A DNA stretch of 64,000 nucleotides from Pisolithus tinctorius (lineage: Eukaryota; Basidiomycota; Agaricomycetes; Boletales; Pisolithaceae), in contig JANFAH010000001.1 in the NCBI GenBank assembly GCA_024663395.1, positions 6,386,001 to 6,450,000 on the forward strand. The letters run 5' to 3'. Position numbers and translations under genes: made by a program. The stretch's first letter is position 1. Each line of letters starts with the position of its first letter. Positions 42,301 through 55,112 of this stretch are shown here, one piece after another. Under the pieces are notes generated by a model. That model ran no database searches and was not told where the DNA came from. It saw only the letters and a list, made by a program, of their open reading frames with translations.

Positions 42301-42803
42301 TGCCAACACAGATGACAAAGCTGTTGACAAAAAACGACCGGAGTGGTGGAATGCAGCACTGACTCTTGGGCATCTGGAGTCAAAACTACATGCGACCAAG
42401 GCGCTAGACTGCCCATCGGAGTATAAACAAGCTCTCTTACAATACGCGAAGAAGCTTGCAGATGAGGGCTTCAGAGCCAAAGCAGAGGAGTTGATCAAAG
42501 ACCTGTTTGGACCCGTTTATTGGTATGTTTCCTACACCGACACGTTGGGATGCATTCCATTGATCTTACCACTACCACGTTTCAGGAACTCCACGAGAAA
42601 GGAGGAAAGCTGGTCACCCACGGTTGTTGGCTTGACAAAACGCGACCTACTGCGCGAAGTTCTATCTGTGTTTGGTTGGTTTTTATGTTACATGTTTGAT
42701 CGTACCAACTAACTTCGTCACAGCCAGGAGCAAGACTCTGACGAAACTAGCTCTGGATTGGCAGGACACGCTCCGGAAGGCCTCGAACGAAGAGCTATCC
42801 TAG
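39379..42803 (+). CDS. HIR1: Histone transcription regulator HIR1 (HIRA)
   Basis: ATG at 39379 begins MRFIKPAWVTHK, the standard HIRA start; TAG is at 42801-42803. An N-terminal seven-bladed WD40 propeller covers about residues 1-370: IFSIHVHPDGSRIATGG, VLTVRWAHSGRWLASGSDDE, VTDIAWAPEDRYLASVGLD, FVKGVCFDPVGEFMATQSDD, LSWSPDGAHITASN and RDGLTLYAASSDGTIAVFD. A low-complexity linker with GKRKASALEG follows, then the C-terminal Hira domain (VTFVSGKQTQWLDYVQSPII, SAFIGCLLHAPDSKV, WWSEGSDVWQGRQ, KRPEWWNAALTLGHLE). Hir1 is a subunit of the HIR histone chaperone, which deposits H3-H4 outside S phase and represses histone genes. At least ten short introns; no lesion seen. Confidence 0.93.
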
Positions 42804-43175
42804 TTGATCTTTTCTTTTGACTTGTGTTTGTATGATTAAATCGATTGTTACTTCGGTTTCCTATTTGTACAAAACGTTGTCCCCGTATCCTTTATAGATT
42901 ACAACAGCCCTGCTATCGGTCGTTCATTGTCCTTTTAGCCATGCTGTAAGAACTGCTTTTTCGAAAACAGCCCCGTATCCCCTGCAAGCACGCCAGCGCA
43001 AGGGCTGGCTCGCCCCTGTACCGCTGGTCACATGACGACATGTGTCAATGACATCATTACCGCCGTTGTCGTTGAGCAAACAAGTGACAGAACTGTTCTT
43101 AAAGGCGAACGGCATCACCAGGATAACCACCTCTATTCTGAAAACTCAGTGGGACGCTCTCTACTATCGAACACC
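42804..43175. other. Intergenic between HIR1 and the DUF4336 gene
   Basis: It should hold the HIR1 terminator and the promoter of the next gene. No motif stood out. Confidence 0.4.
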
Positions 43176-44429
43176 ATGAGTGACACTGTAACCCGCGAGG
43201 TGCGACCATTCACATGCCAAATACAAAAAAGGCCTATGTCCGATATTCTCCGATGTTTTATAGGTTGCCAAAGGTGTATGGATATTTTCGAGGTTCGTCT
43301 TCCATCTCTCCATAGCCATTAGGAATTATTCCTGATCTTTTTCCAGACCATTTGCAAGATATGGTGTATTACCGATGGGTGGGAGATCCACGGCCATCAA
43401 ACTGTCGGATGGTGGAGTGTGGGTGCTCGCTTCAACGCCATTGTCCGAAGAGACGAAGAGAAAAATCGATGAACTTGGACAAGTAAAGTAATACTGTTCC
43501 GAAGTCCTCCGCTCTTTTCTTCTGAAATGTGCTTAGGTACATCATCAACGCTGATGCCGTGCACCACCTCTTCCTAGGTACGTGTATGTCTGGCACTCTC
43601 CAATTCACAGGTGAACAACCCCTCCCGGAACAGGCGAATTTAAGAGAGCATATCCGGATGCGAAACTAATAGGGGTGGCAGATACGTTAAAGCGTATTGA
43701 CGATAAGAGCATCAAATTTGATGGTCGTAAGTCCAAACTTACCATCTCCTGACAGGAGTTGACTGGTTATGGAATAAGTGTGGGGTCGCGATCCTCCCGA
43801 TACAGAGTATGGCTTCGAAAACGACGTAAGTTCCATGAATCCGCAATAGTTGTCCTTGACTAACACGAGGATTGCAGATCAAGCACTGGTAGGCACATGA
43901 TTGTGACCGTTCGTTTCTCTACTTTCTTACCGTTTTCCTCCAGTTATTTTTCCGGTTTCAGGAATAAGGATGTAGCGTTCCTCCATGTCGCGTCTAAATC
44001 GTTAATCGAAGCGGACCTCCTCCTTAATCTGCCGGCTACCGAGCAAGTAAGTTCTTTTGCTTGATATTCCGTCGCAGCCATCTTTATGGTGCAGTATTCG
44101 AAATGTTCGAGATGGATTCCTCAGGCAACATTAAAGCCGAATTCATGGGCGCAACAGAAGATCTTGCAAAGTCTTGCCACTGACATGGAGTGAGAGGTGT
44201 CCATGTTTAGATGATCTTGACAAGTACTAATGCGATTAATTTTAGAGCGGTGAAGCGCGATGCGAGGACAGTGGCATCTTGGGACTTCGACAGAATTATC
44301 CCTTGTCATGGCGTGAGTAGTGACCGATCTCATGCTTTCATCCTCACGGCTGATCGAGTGATTCAGGACGTCATAGAGCGTGATGGGAACAAGGCGTGGA
44401 GGGAGGCGTACAAGTTTTTCATTGACTAA
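43176..44429 (+). CDS. DUF4336 family protein (metallo-beta-lactamase-like fold)
   Basis: ATG at 43176, TAA at 44427-44429. Spliced segments are MSDTVTRE, VAKGVWIFSRPFARYGVLPM, GGRSTAIKLSDGGVWVLAST, KIDELGQVKYIINADAVHHL, GEFKRAYPDAKLIGV, WGRDPPDTEYGFEND, FRNKDVAFLHVASKSLIEAD, VKRDARTVASWDFDRIIPCH and the tail VIERDGNKAWREAYKFF. DUF4336 proteins are widespread in fungi and bacteria, resemble metallo-beta-lactamases in layout (HHLFLGEF, PCHGD as candidate metal-binding spots) and have no firmly known role. About eight short introns. The gene appears intact. Confidence 0.85.
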
Positions 44430-45311
44430 TTTATGTGTGCTGTTGCGTTATCTCCTTTGGGCCGCGGATGTACTATGCCATGCTACTCATGTCAGTCCCC
44501 GAGTATCTTGAGCTTGAGGTATGTATTCGTACCGACTCCTTCTGAAGACAGCGACCACGATGGTCCACAGTGTGAGTTGCCTGGTACTTCGTAATGTGAA
44601 GCTTAGGTACGTATTAGCGACACGCTCGTGGTGGGTTGGTGTGGTTGCAATGTGTGCACAATCCACCACCATCATGCATGCCAGCTTTGCCGATTGATCG
44701 CTTGGGCGAATCAAGTGGAATTCCGAGGGCGATCTTGTTCAACAAATCGTAGCTCCATCCAAAACATTAATCTAATCAGTATCGAGTAGTACTTACCCTT
44801 GCATCGAATCTCGATCGGATCCTAGGTCGCGGGATATACTTGAATGACAAGGTTGTTAGTGTTACCCTCGAGTCTTTGGCTACTGTCGCAACACCCGCGG
44901 CAGAGCCCAGACTGACGCAGAAAATGACCGCCGGCGATTTCTTGACCTGCGAGCACACGACAACTTCATTGCCAAAGCCGGGATTGGCCGCATTGTAAAG
45001 GCATGGTAGTGCCAAACTGAGGCTTCCAGGCGCCCAAGCCTAATTCCGTTGATTGGGGAAGAAGCGCAAGTTGGTTCGTCTTCCTTGATATCGGCCAAAC
45101 ACGAGGTGCGGTCGTGTACTTGGGTTCTGGTCTCATAAAGGCCTCCAGGCTTCCAAGAAGCCATTGCCCTAGTCTTTGATGCCCCTTTGCTTGCTCTGCC
45201 CCGTAGGCAGTTATCCGTTCTTCCCTGACATAGTCGACCTTACCGACGTATGTACCCAGTGGTCCGCTTCAAGTGGCCGCCGTTTTAGAGTGCTAACAAG
45301 ACTTTCAGCAC
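44430..45311. other. Intergenic, unassigned small frames
   Basis: Minus frames at 44776-45015 and 44880-45164 have no recognised family; a small gene cannot be excluded. The stretch includes the promoter of the first C2H2/RING gene. Confidence 0.35.
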
Positions 45312-48300
45312 ATGTCACGCGTGCATTCGCTTAGAGTGCCAGCGAGTCCAGCTCCCACGAACTCGTCTGTCGCAAACACCCATCGATGCCATATCTGCTC
45401 CAAATCTTTTACAACCGCTGAAGCTTTAGCTTCTCATCAGCAGGCTAAAAAACACTATTTCGCGTGTCCAACATGTAACCAGGCATTCGTAACTTCAGAA
45501 AAGCTCGAAAGACACAAATCGGACGCTCATTCCCGACCTAGCCCTGGGCCTTCCGTAGTCAATGGTGTAACGGCCCCTCCACCTCCACCTCCACCTCCAC
45601 CTCCACCTCCACCGCAGGCAGACTTGCCATCGACCAGAGAGACATCTAGCGGTCCTTCTTGCAATCGGTGCAACGAACGCTTCAGGTCCTGGGGCGAATT
45701 AAATAAGCACGTTGGTTCGATTCACGGGTATCCATGCGAAAAGTGCGCCGAGCGGTTCCCGTCCATGCAGGAGTGGAGTCAGCACTTCAGCACTAAACAT
45801 AAGGATCAGTCTAACGACACATTAGCGGGCCATAGTAGTGCTCCAGTTGCCCCGGTCACTCGTCCGATAAGTTCTCAGTCTAATCCTACTAGGATGCCGT
45901 CGCCGAAGCAGCAGAATGGCGTCGTGTGTGGCCAATGCAGCAAAAAGTTCAAAGGCAAAGAGGCTTTACAAGCACATGTGGCTGCGAAGCATCCTAGTGG
46001 ACCCAGTTGCTGTGTATGCCAGTATAGGGCCACTTCTGCGGCAGCATTGGAGGCACACGTCAACGAGCTTCACTGCTGTACTATATGTCAGGACAGCATC
46101 GTCAGAGATGCCAAAACACTAGAAGATCATATGGTTGGACACACGCACCCTTTTCGGTGCAAGACATGTGAAACCACGTACCGCTCGGAGGGAGAGCTTT
46201 CTGCTCATTTTACCTCCTCTGACCGTCATCCACTCTGTGCAAAATGCGACACAGGCTTCGTGGATGATGCCGCCTTAAAATCTGTGAGTACGCCGTGCTA
46301 TCGGACGGAGGTCAGCAGCTGACGATCTTCCAGCACGTAAGTGCGGTTCATCCTCCCTCCCGTATGCCGAGTCCTCGCAGGGAAGTCGCATGTCCTCGGT
46401 GTACTGAACTGCTGGCTTCCCAAGTTGCTTTGGAAGCTCATTTGGCCGAAGTTCACCATCCGATTTTTGAATGCCACATATGTGGGGAATCATACTCGGC
46501 GCAGTCGGCCTTAACCGACCACATTTCGGCGACCCATTCTTGTTCTGTTTGTGGTGAGGGTGTTTACGTCAATGCAAAATCCCTGGAGGAGCACCTGGAA
46601 GAACACCGTAATCCTTATCGCTGCGTGCTGTGCGGTACTCGCTATGTCAAGGAAGAGTTGCTCTTTCAACACTACAGAGAGTCTTCGAACGACATTCACC
46701 CTGTTTGTATGCGATGCGACCTAGGTTTCGAAAGTGATAACGCTTACAATAGTGTATGTTCTCGATCAATCTCGTGGAGTAAATGGCTGATTGCGTTGTT
46801 TATCGCACCCTAGCATGTGGTAGAAGTCCATCGGCCAACCCCATGTGAAGCGTGCGAAGGCCTGGTCGTGGATGAGGGCGATCTTCCGTTGCATTATCTG
46901 TCGTCTAAGAGGCACCACCCCGTCTGTGAGACATGTCAAATGGGATTCAAGAATATGTTTGATTATGCGGAGGTAGGTGGAGTGATGCTATGTCAACGTC
47001 TGCTCCCTTAGCATGGTCTTGCCACAGCATGGTGCTTCACAACATCCAGATTCCTATTGTTATTTGTGCCGGTGGCAATTTGATTCTTCCGACGCGTTGC
47101 AAAGTCACATCAGGCACTTTTCCAACCACCCAAAGTGCGTCAGTTGCGATCTTCGCTTTGCTGATGTGGAAACGTACCAACACGTGAGCCACTTTTCTCT
47201 TGGAGGACATATTGGCATACCTCATACGCCTTATTATAGCACTTGTTTTCAATTCACTGTCCTAAGGCTGATGACAACACCGCAGTGTCCACCCAAATAG
47301 GTGACGAACATCAGCTTTCGCTGCCGGCTTTGGCCGCTCAGCACAACTGGACAGTTGAAAACCAACCGGGACATAGCACCGAAGCCCATAGCCCTCTGTA
47401 TGCTTCTTCTATGCCGCTTCCCCCCAGTACGAGCGGTTACTCTAGCCCGACATCTCAGAACGTCCACTCAGAAAACTCGTATCAACCGGATGCTCAGTCA
47501 TGCAGTTCTACACTCACTATTGACCAACCCTCTCCCACGGAGGGCGAGCTGCGGAAATTTGTTCCTCCGTCTCTGAATGTGGATACGGACAAATATGCTG
47601 ACAGTTATCAGGAGTTTAACCATTCGCCCTTGTCGATGGTGCCTGCCGTAGGGACACCTTTATTGTCGAGTGCACAGACAATACCGTCTTTCGACTATCG
47701 AAGTCCGTTCAGTCCCCGCCCTAATGGACCTCCCGCCCTTCGTCCGACTCCTGCCGTTAATGGTGTGACCGAGGGATCTGTACACTTCCGAGGCGAGGAC
47801 AGTAGTGATAGCTCTTTTGCACGCTCTCCTCCCTTGATTTCTCCCGGTGTCAAGTTGCCCAGTCCAGCATCCGAATCTCCGACATCCTCGGGTTGGACGA
47901 GCGATAGCGGCTCCGTTACAAAACTGTCACTTAACTCCCGCGTTTCGTCTCATCCGAATATTTTTTCGGGGGCAGACAAGTCTGTCTCGGTTCTGCAGGT
48001 CTCTGATGTGGGTAACTCGATGGGATGGTGAGTGCCGAAAGTGCGTGTTAAAGATTCGTTAGTTCATAACCTGCCATACAGTATGCCCGCATCCACTAGT
48101 CCCATCTCACCGGAGTCTGCGGGAATCAGCGTTTCCGCTGTCACCCAAACACCGGAGTACCTTCGGGAAGCAAGAGCTTACTTGCCCATCACTCACCCAA
48201 CATCGCGAGTCTCGTCACCGTCTGTCCCACACAGTCCAACCAATTCCTCGCCGATCCTCTCTTCAACTGGACTTGCAGTAGCAGGAGACAGCGGTAGACG

Positions 48301-48819
48301 CCGTGAAGTCCGCTTTGATGAAAATATCATGTCGGAGACGGTATGGGATCGAGAATCTACCTCGAGTGATCCATCGCTAGACATTCCCGTATCCTACCGA
48401 AGGCCAAATGGGGTTTACGCAAGAAAACACGGTACCGAGTGTTTTCTAGTTCCATTCTCGAGCCTAACCTGGAAGTACAGGCGCGAGCAAATTGCCTAGA
48501 TTTTCCTCCCTCAGACGACGGAGGTTTACGAACGGCAAACTGGACCACATATCGACTCCCACCAATGGGAGGACCTTCAAGTCGTCTGCGCCCTCTTACC
48601 ATTGTCGGGCTTGTCTGAAGGATTCTTGTGACGACCCAACAATGACTACGTGCGGACATCTGTTCTGCTACGAGTAAGTGTTCTTGCACGCATCGTAGAT
48701 ACATCTTCACTTATCTGTGTAGGTGCATTTCAAACATTGTCATGGAAAAATCACATTGTCCAGAATGCAACGCTCCAACTCTCTTATATTGCTTGTTCCG
48801 CATGGATCTGTCAGCGTAG
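45312..48819 (+). CDS. Multi-C2H2 zinc-finger protein with C-terminal RING (paralogue A)
   Basis: Exon 1 (45312 to about 46284) has C2H2 fingers such as CHICSKSFTTAEALASH and CPTCNQAFVTSEKLERH, a polyproline tract from a CCACCT repeat near 45573-45614, and more fingers (CNRCNERFRSWGELNKH, CGQCSKKFKGKEALQAH). Further finger exons follow (46333-47180), then a long Ser/Pro-rich linker (about 47260-48470). The end is a RING: CRACLKDSCDDPTMTTCGHL, FCYE, CISNIVMEKSHCPEC, then LLYCLFRMDLSA and TAG at 48817-48819. The C-terminal RING fits a ubiquitin ligase and the fingers suggest nucleic-acid or protein binding. The family is basidiomycete-specific as far as I know and its role is unknown. The intron arrangement near 48430-48500 is uncertain. 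Confidence 0.75.
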
Positions 48820-49167
48820 TTTACCTGTCTTGGTGGCAGGACTGACAGGTAGAGGCACTAGTGGCATCGATACCGTGTAGCATTATCATATTTTCCTCGA
48901 TCATTCATGTAGTTGTAATTCCGCATCGCCGAAAATTATTGTCTTCTCAGTTCTCCATTCTAATAGCTTGCTGTGTGGCCCCCGTGTGAATCGAAGCCCC
49001 AACTTGAAACCAAGTTGCTGTGGGCACGATTTGGGAGATTTAAACCTTTCATCTTGGCTTCACCCATATTCAACAGTACGGTGTCCCCCTGCTGCGAAGT
49101 TCTTCTTTGAAAGAAGGAAAAGGGGTTTGGGATAGGAGATAGTGTGTAACATGACTGTTAGTCCGTC
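48820..49167. other. Intergenic between paralogues A and B
   Basis: 348 bp containing the promoter of B. No motif identified. Confidence 0.4.
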
Positions 49168-52100
49168 ATGGATAATCTGTCGAGAAATCCTGACGACATC
49201 ATGGTTATGCAGAGACGTTCGCTCAGCGAGTGCGACCAGTCTAATGGGTCGTTCGGCACTTCGAATACTTTGGGGCAACACAAGCGGGTCAAGAATTCGT
49301 TTGAATGCCGCTACTGTGATCGTGTATTCGGGACCGCTCAAGGATGCGTACAGCACCAAGATGCTGTACATCGTATCGAGTGCAACGAGTGCAGTCGTGC
49401 ATTCTATTCCCCAGATGCGTTAGGACAGCACAAGCAGGCTGCACATCCTCGATTCGAGTGCACCTACTGTGACCGCGTCTTCAGTTCGTCTGGGTGGCGC
49501 GATCGCCACGAGGCCGCTGTACACGGCTTCCAATGTGTTGATTGTAAAAAGACGTTCAGTTCCCAGAGCGCCTTGAGAAAGCACAGGCAAGACAAACATC
49601 CTTTCCAGTGCCACTACTGTGACCGCATCTTTGGGTCTGCTGAAGCACGCGAGCATCACGAGGGTGCTGCACATCTTGCGCACAAGTGTGACGATTGCGA
49701 CAGGGCATTTTTCTCCCCCGATGCACTGCAGCAGCACAAGCGCGACAACCATCCTTCATTCCCATGCCACTACTGTGACCGCATCTTTGGGTCTGCTGAA
49801 GCACGCGAGCATCACGAGGGTGCTGCACATCTTGCGCACAAGTGTGACGATTGCAACAGGGCATTTTTCTCCCCCGATGCACTGCAGCAGCACAAGCGCG
49901 ACAACCATCCTTCATTCCCATGCCACTACTGTGATCGCGTATTCAACTCTGCCGAAGCATGCTCTCAGCACGAGGCACTTGTGCATCTCACTCATAAATG
50001 TGATGCATGTGGCAGGGGATTCCTCTCTTCTGATACACTGGAACAGCACAAAAGGGATGCACATCTGTTCTTCAAATGTGGCTACTGCGACCGCGTATTT
50101 AAATCTGCCGAAGCGTGCTCCCAGCATGCGGCAACGCATCCCAAGCACAAATGCGACGAATGCGACAGGGCGTTTTTGTCCTCTGATGCCGTGGATCAGC
50201 ACAAACGCGACAAACATCCATCGTTCGGATGTGGTCATTGTGGTCGTACATTCAAGTCTGCCGAGACACACTCCCAGCATGAGGCAGTTGCACATCCTGC
50301 CCACGCATGTGACGAATGTGACAGGGCATTTTCTTCCCCCGACTCCCTGGAACAACACAAGCGCGATACGCATGCTTCCTTCGAATGCCGTCACTGTAGC
50401 CGTGCTTTTAGATCAATTGAAGCGCGTAACCAGCATGTAGATGCTGTTCATCCCATGCTCCCCTGTCACAAGTGCAGCAAGAAGTTCAGGTCCCCCAGCA
50501 CGTTGGAGCAACATCAACGGCATGATCATCCCTCTATCAAGTGTAGCATCTGCGGTCTCGAGTTCAGTTCATCCGTCATGCGGGATACGCACGAGACTGC
50601 AGCTCATTTTTACCCTTGCACTCAGTGCGATCGCGATTTTAAGTCGGATGATGCCTTGCGACAACATGAAAATACTTTACATGGCGTAGACTTGGATCGC
50701 TCTGATACCTTGGACCAGGAAAACGTTGGTCACTGCATTGAGCAGTTGCCGTCGCTTGCACAGACATCGTGTCATGAAACTGGTCAGCATCCAAATTCGC
50801 GTGCCAGTAACTTAACGACAGTTGTAGTTACGTCTTATCCGGACGAATGTCGTATACAGCCAAGATCCAATTCTTCGGAACAGCAATTATCCGATCCAGA
50901 ATCAGTTTCAGCAGGCCAGGTATCAAGTTTGCATTCTCCTGCTAGTTACGCTAGTGCGATTGATGGTTCTGAGGCTCCAATGGAGGGCTGCTCTGTCAAG
51001 GAAAATATAAGTGAGGATCCTCGCTCATTACTAGTCGAGTGCTCAAACAATTTCTCTTTAGATGGCGACGGAGATGAACAGGGGACGCGTTGTTGGCGTT
51101 GCGGAGGAGTGTTTGACACTGAGGAAGAATTCAGGAGTCATGCTTGCGGGTTTCTTGGGAGAGAGATACCTCTTCACTGCCCAGATTGCTATAGTTGCTT
51201 TGCAGACGAAACTTCCCTCCAGCAACACTTAACCACGAAGATGGCGTTTGCTTGCCAATGTTGTGGCCTACAATTCTGTTTCAGAAGTCTGTTACAAGAG
51301 CACCTGGAGTCTCATCTCAAGTGTCAGAAATGCGGCATATCATTCGGCGACGAATCGGAGTTGTATCGTGTACGTTTCTCGGCGCTTTGTGCGGGAGCTC
51401 GCTGAACTAGCTACTTTCCATGATGCAGCATAAGGAACATGAGCACCCAATTGTGGTGTGCTGGGAATGTGGTGGAGCTGTCATCTTGCAAGACAACCTA
51501 GACCTACATTACGCTTCCGAGCACCCTACTTGCTCCATATGCGGCGTCAGGATGAAAGAACGCGATATGCTTGACGAGGTTCGTTGCATAATATCCAACC
51601 GATGTGCAATTCACTTTCAAGCACAGCATGTCAATAGCGAACATGCGAACAGCGGACATTCCCCGAAATCGGACCGGATTTCCGAATCCGGCCGTGACCA
51701 AGCCGATGACCAAAGTTCGAGTGAAGATATCGGTGTTGGCAGCGAAAAACATAATGTCGCAGTTCCTTCGTCGCCCTCCGCCGTCGGCTCTACCCAGTTT
51801 AGCGTACCTCAAATGGACAATCATCTAGCAGACTCCGACCATAAGAAAGAAACTAGAGGCGATTCGCACCAGATACCTTCACCTTCGCTAACTCCGTCTG
51901 TAAATGGCAGTGATGCAAGCCAATCTAACTTCGGTACCTTAGTAGCGCAAGAGACTTTGCTTCATAGTGATCCTCAACCTGTGTCACCGAACTCGTCGTT
52001 CCTGACGGAGTCCTACGATAGCGTCAGGTGAGTCCTACGTGAACCCACTCACTGGTAGACGCTGAATCTGCCCAGTGACCAAACGACTTCGTCGTCTTCG

Positions 52101-52557
52101 AGTCAATCTGTTGTATATGTAACAGTGGATTCAATTCCTGAATATGCCAGGGAGAACCGCGCTTACTTGGTCGCAACAAGTGCTCCATCGGTACCTTCTT
52201 CAGCTGCTACTAGCCCGTTACGACTACCATCGGCCCTTTCATCACTTGATTCTGTGGAACTCCTCCCGCAGATTTCCGATGCATCCACGCCATCCACGGT
52301 TACCCCCTCCGGGAATGAAATTCGGCTTCACTGTAGGATCTGTGGCCGCAATCCCTGCGAAAACATGACCGCAACGATCTGTGGCCACATATTTTGTAAC
52401 AGGTTGGTGTCCAGGCACCACGTGGGGGAGATACTATATTCTGACATGAACACTGCACAGCTGCATAACTCGGGCAGTGGTTTCGAAATCCGAATGTCCA
52501 GTTTGCAAGGGCGCTACATTACTCTACTGTTTGTTTCGCCTTGACCTCACGGCATGA
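49168..52557 (+). CDS. Multi-C2H2 zinc-finger protein with C-terminal RING (paralogue B)
   Basis: A 745-codon first exon carries about 18 C2H2 fingers in a row (49300-50680), alternating between type a (CHYCDRIFGSAEAREHH) and type b (CDDCDRAFFSPDALQQH). A Ser-rich spacer and atypical fingers (CWRCGGVF, CQCCGLQF, CQKCGISF, CWECGGAV) follow. After a disordered linker the C-terminus is a RING: CRICGRNPCENMTATICGHI, FCNS, CITRAVVSKSECPVC, then LLYCLFRLDLTA and TGA at 52555-52557. It shares architecture, orientation and the DLSA/DLTA ending with paralogue A just upstream, so the two arose by tandem duplication, and the finger array then expanded in B. Its target is unknown. Confidence 0.78.
49611..49922 (+). 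repeat. Recent 156-bp tandem duplication of a two-finger module
   Basis: 49611-49766 and 49767-49922 differ at one base by my reading (GATTGCGAC versus GATTGCAAC). Each unit is 52 codons and holds one type a and one type b finger. Confidence 0.9.
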
Positions 52558-53400
52558 ATACCGAGTATACACTTGCTTTGTCATTCTCGTCTATAATGCC
52601 CTGCGCTGGACGCTACTCGCTGACTCACATTTTGCAAGGATTGAACATTGTACTACTAATGTCTCACACACCCCGGCAGCTGGATGCCATGTAGATTTAC
52701 AGGCACACCACCTTTGTATGTACCTAACTTGTCAAATACTACCTGTGTTTCATGAGTCCTCGAGCAAGCTCTATCATTTTAGGAAATGCATCCGAAACGC
52801 GGAGTGTGAAACGAGACGATGTCACACAGGGGGGTCGTATTCTGATTGGTTGTCGTTCGCCACCGATCGGAACCTTACTTGCTATTAATCCCAAAGGATA
52901 TCGAGGTTCAAAATCGCCGCTCGGGACTTTTGTGAGCAATTGCGACTACTATTACTATGGAAGAAAAGTGTAGCTCGGTAACTTGCAAAACGCTTCCCAC
53001 CGTGTGATCACCGAGCCTACCTTATTCTTCGCTGAAACCTGCGGTACCCAGACCTTCGCGCTGGTGCACAGTGATCGTAGGCTGCTTCTCTAGCTCTACT
53101 TTCCGAGAACTGAAGAGTTTAACCATCGAGGCAAGTATTTTTCGGGGGGATGGCACTAACTTCGGAAGCTCGCTTCCTCACACATGGCTGAAGTCGCCTA
53201 TCACTACAAAGGGGTGAGTTCGCTTCTATGGTACAAACATTACGGTAAATGTGCAAACGTCGTCCGCTGCTGTTTCTCCACGGGTTCCACCAATTCCAAG
53301 TCCCTCAGCGGAGACACCTCGAAAGGTAGTATCGGTGAGATGTCCATCTTAAAGCATGAACCTCCGAAATCCGCAAGCAAAGTGTCCGTGACTAGCATTG
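52558..53400. other. Convergent intergenic region
   Basis: Between the 3' ends of paralogue B and FTR1. Frames at plus 52752-52973 and 53184-53636 have no recognised family; the second overlaps the FTR1 3' exon on the opposite strand. Confidence 0.4.
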
Positions 53401-54991
53401 TTAGATATGCTGCGTGCCACTTCCGGTGTCTACTTTGTCTTCTATGGCTTCGTCTACCTTCTGCTGACCGTGTTCGCGGGCCAAACGCCGACGCTTCGCT
53501 GACGACGATTCAAAACCAAATAATTTCGTGCGTCCCTGCAATACGAGTCTTCGGCATCTCCCATGTTATCGTTCAATCAATAATTGTATCATACCTCTTT
53601 AAACTTGAGGTATACGAGAGCCGCAATTACTGCTAACCAGTAAAAGACGTACGAGAGCACGCTACCCACTAACAACCACATTCGTTAGGGGAAGCGTGAA
53701 AGAACACAACATGGAAACTTACATGTAGCACTGTTTTGCCAACCAAGAACACCGTTGAAGATTTGCCACCCCCCTGTGCCCGTAGAACAACAATCGAGGT
53801 GCCATACGTTTCCTCGTACATCGTATGAGCCGGGACCAGTTCCGCCGGTATCGTCGATAGAGGCACCGACAATTTGTTGGAAAGAATTTTCCTCGAACGC
53901 CCACACCGCCTTCGAGAAGAGGCCAGCGCCCACGAGTAGGATCAAGTTGGTCATAATGACCAGGAAGACCTTGAGGGCTATGGTGTGATCAGTCTCACCT
54001 TGCTCATGAAGGAGTGTGGCGGGGCAAGCTCACCGGATCTACTTGAAAATTCGTAAATGAGGAAGCCACAGACGAGACCGCATATGATTCCAACAATGGC
54101 TGCAATGGGTATGGAGGTTGCAGGTTGCCCAACTGCTACTCCACCGACGAAGATTACACCTTCCATACCTATTCAGAGGGGGGGAAGAAAAAACAAAAAC
54201 GTGTAAATATCATATCATGACAGCGAGCTTAGAAACATCCAACCTTCACGGAGGACGGTGACCATGGGAAGGATAAACAGAACCCATCTTCCGGATTTTG
54301 TGCGGCCCTCGACACCTTGGTAACAAAGCATAAAAATGTCAGCCTAAGTCTGTAGGTGTTCAACGATTTCCCATACTTTCACCCGAAAACGCCTGGTTTA
54401 ATTTTACGCGCCATGTTGCTTTTGCTCGGTCCATTTTGAGCATCGTTATACCCATGACAAAAATCATGAGCGCCGCGATAAGCTGGAATACACCTAATAC
54501 AAACCGTCAATGTTTCACTCTCCTTAACAGCCATATATGCATACCTTCCCATAATTGCTCAGCTTTGGTCCACAAGTTCTTAGCCTGGGTGAACCACACA
54601 GCAATGAAGGCGCCGCCTATGGCTATGGCAATGGTGAGGCCAACAGCAGACCCCAACAGAATCTAGAATTTTTGCTTTAGAATTTAATATCGGCAGTAGC
54701 TATTTTCCCCCCTGCGTACCTGCATCTTCATTCGTCGCACGATCTTGGAGCGCATTTGCGGTTCGACCTGTTCATTAGGCATCCTGCTTGGAGTGCATCT
54801 CAGTGCACAGTTGGGCTAATTATATCGTTTACAAACCTGGTCAACTGCGATCGGGCTTCCGACGTTGTGTCGGGGTCCCCCTTGACGATTTGGTTGACCA
54901 GACCAAGTAGGACTGATACGATGACCGCTGCCTCAAGGGTTTCGCGGAAAGTGACGAAGAATATTGTTATAGAGAAAAGGTTCTGAGGCAT
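53401..54991 (-). CDS. FTR1: High-affinity iron permease FTR1
   Basis: ATG at 54991, TAA at 53401-53403. Spliced pieces follow FTR1: MPQNLFSITIFFVTF, RETLEAAVIVSVLLGLVNQI, ILLGSAVGLTIAIAIGGAFI, FQLIAALMIFVMGITML, VLFILPMVTVLREG, MEGVIFVGGVAVGQPATSIP, VGIICGLVCGFLIYEF, LVGAGLFSKAVWAF and VLSYVFYWLAVIAALVYLKF, then a basic tail. Seven membrane helices are expected. The two iron-passage motifs are RETLE in helix 1 (REGLE in yeast) and REGME in helix 4. Ftr1 carries Fe(III) into the cell from the ferroxidase Fet3, whose gene is divergent and 607 bp away. At least eight introns; no defect seen. Confidence 0.93.
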
Positions 54992-55103
54992 GATGGCTTT
55001 GGGTATGCCTACGGTGTTGGTGTTCTGGGGGGATGGGAGCCTCGTATGAGAAAGACCTCCGCTTCTAATACTCGAGACTGCCGCATGTTATGACATGTTT
55101 CTT

Positions 55104-55112
55104 ATCTGATAA
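55104..55112 (+). promoter_or_regulatory. GATA-type iron-response site 1
   Basis: ATCTGATAA, 113 bp upstream of the FTR1 start codon. Exact match to ATCWGATAA. Confidence 0.7.

Noticed and set aside
49619..50440. Long open frames in other frames and on the opposite strand of the finger array
   Set aside because: They are repetitive shadows of the C2H2 coding frame; their periodicity equals that of the fingers.
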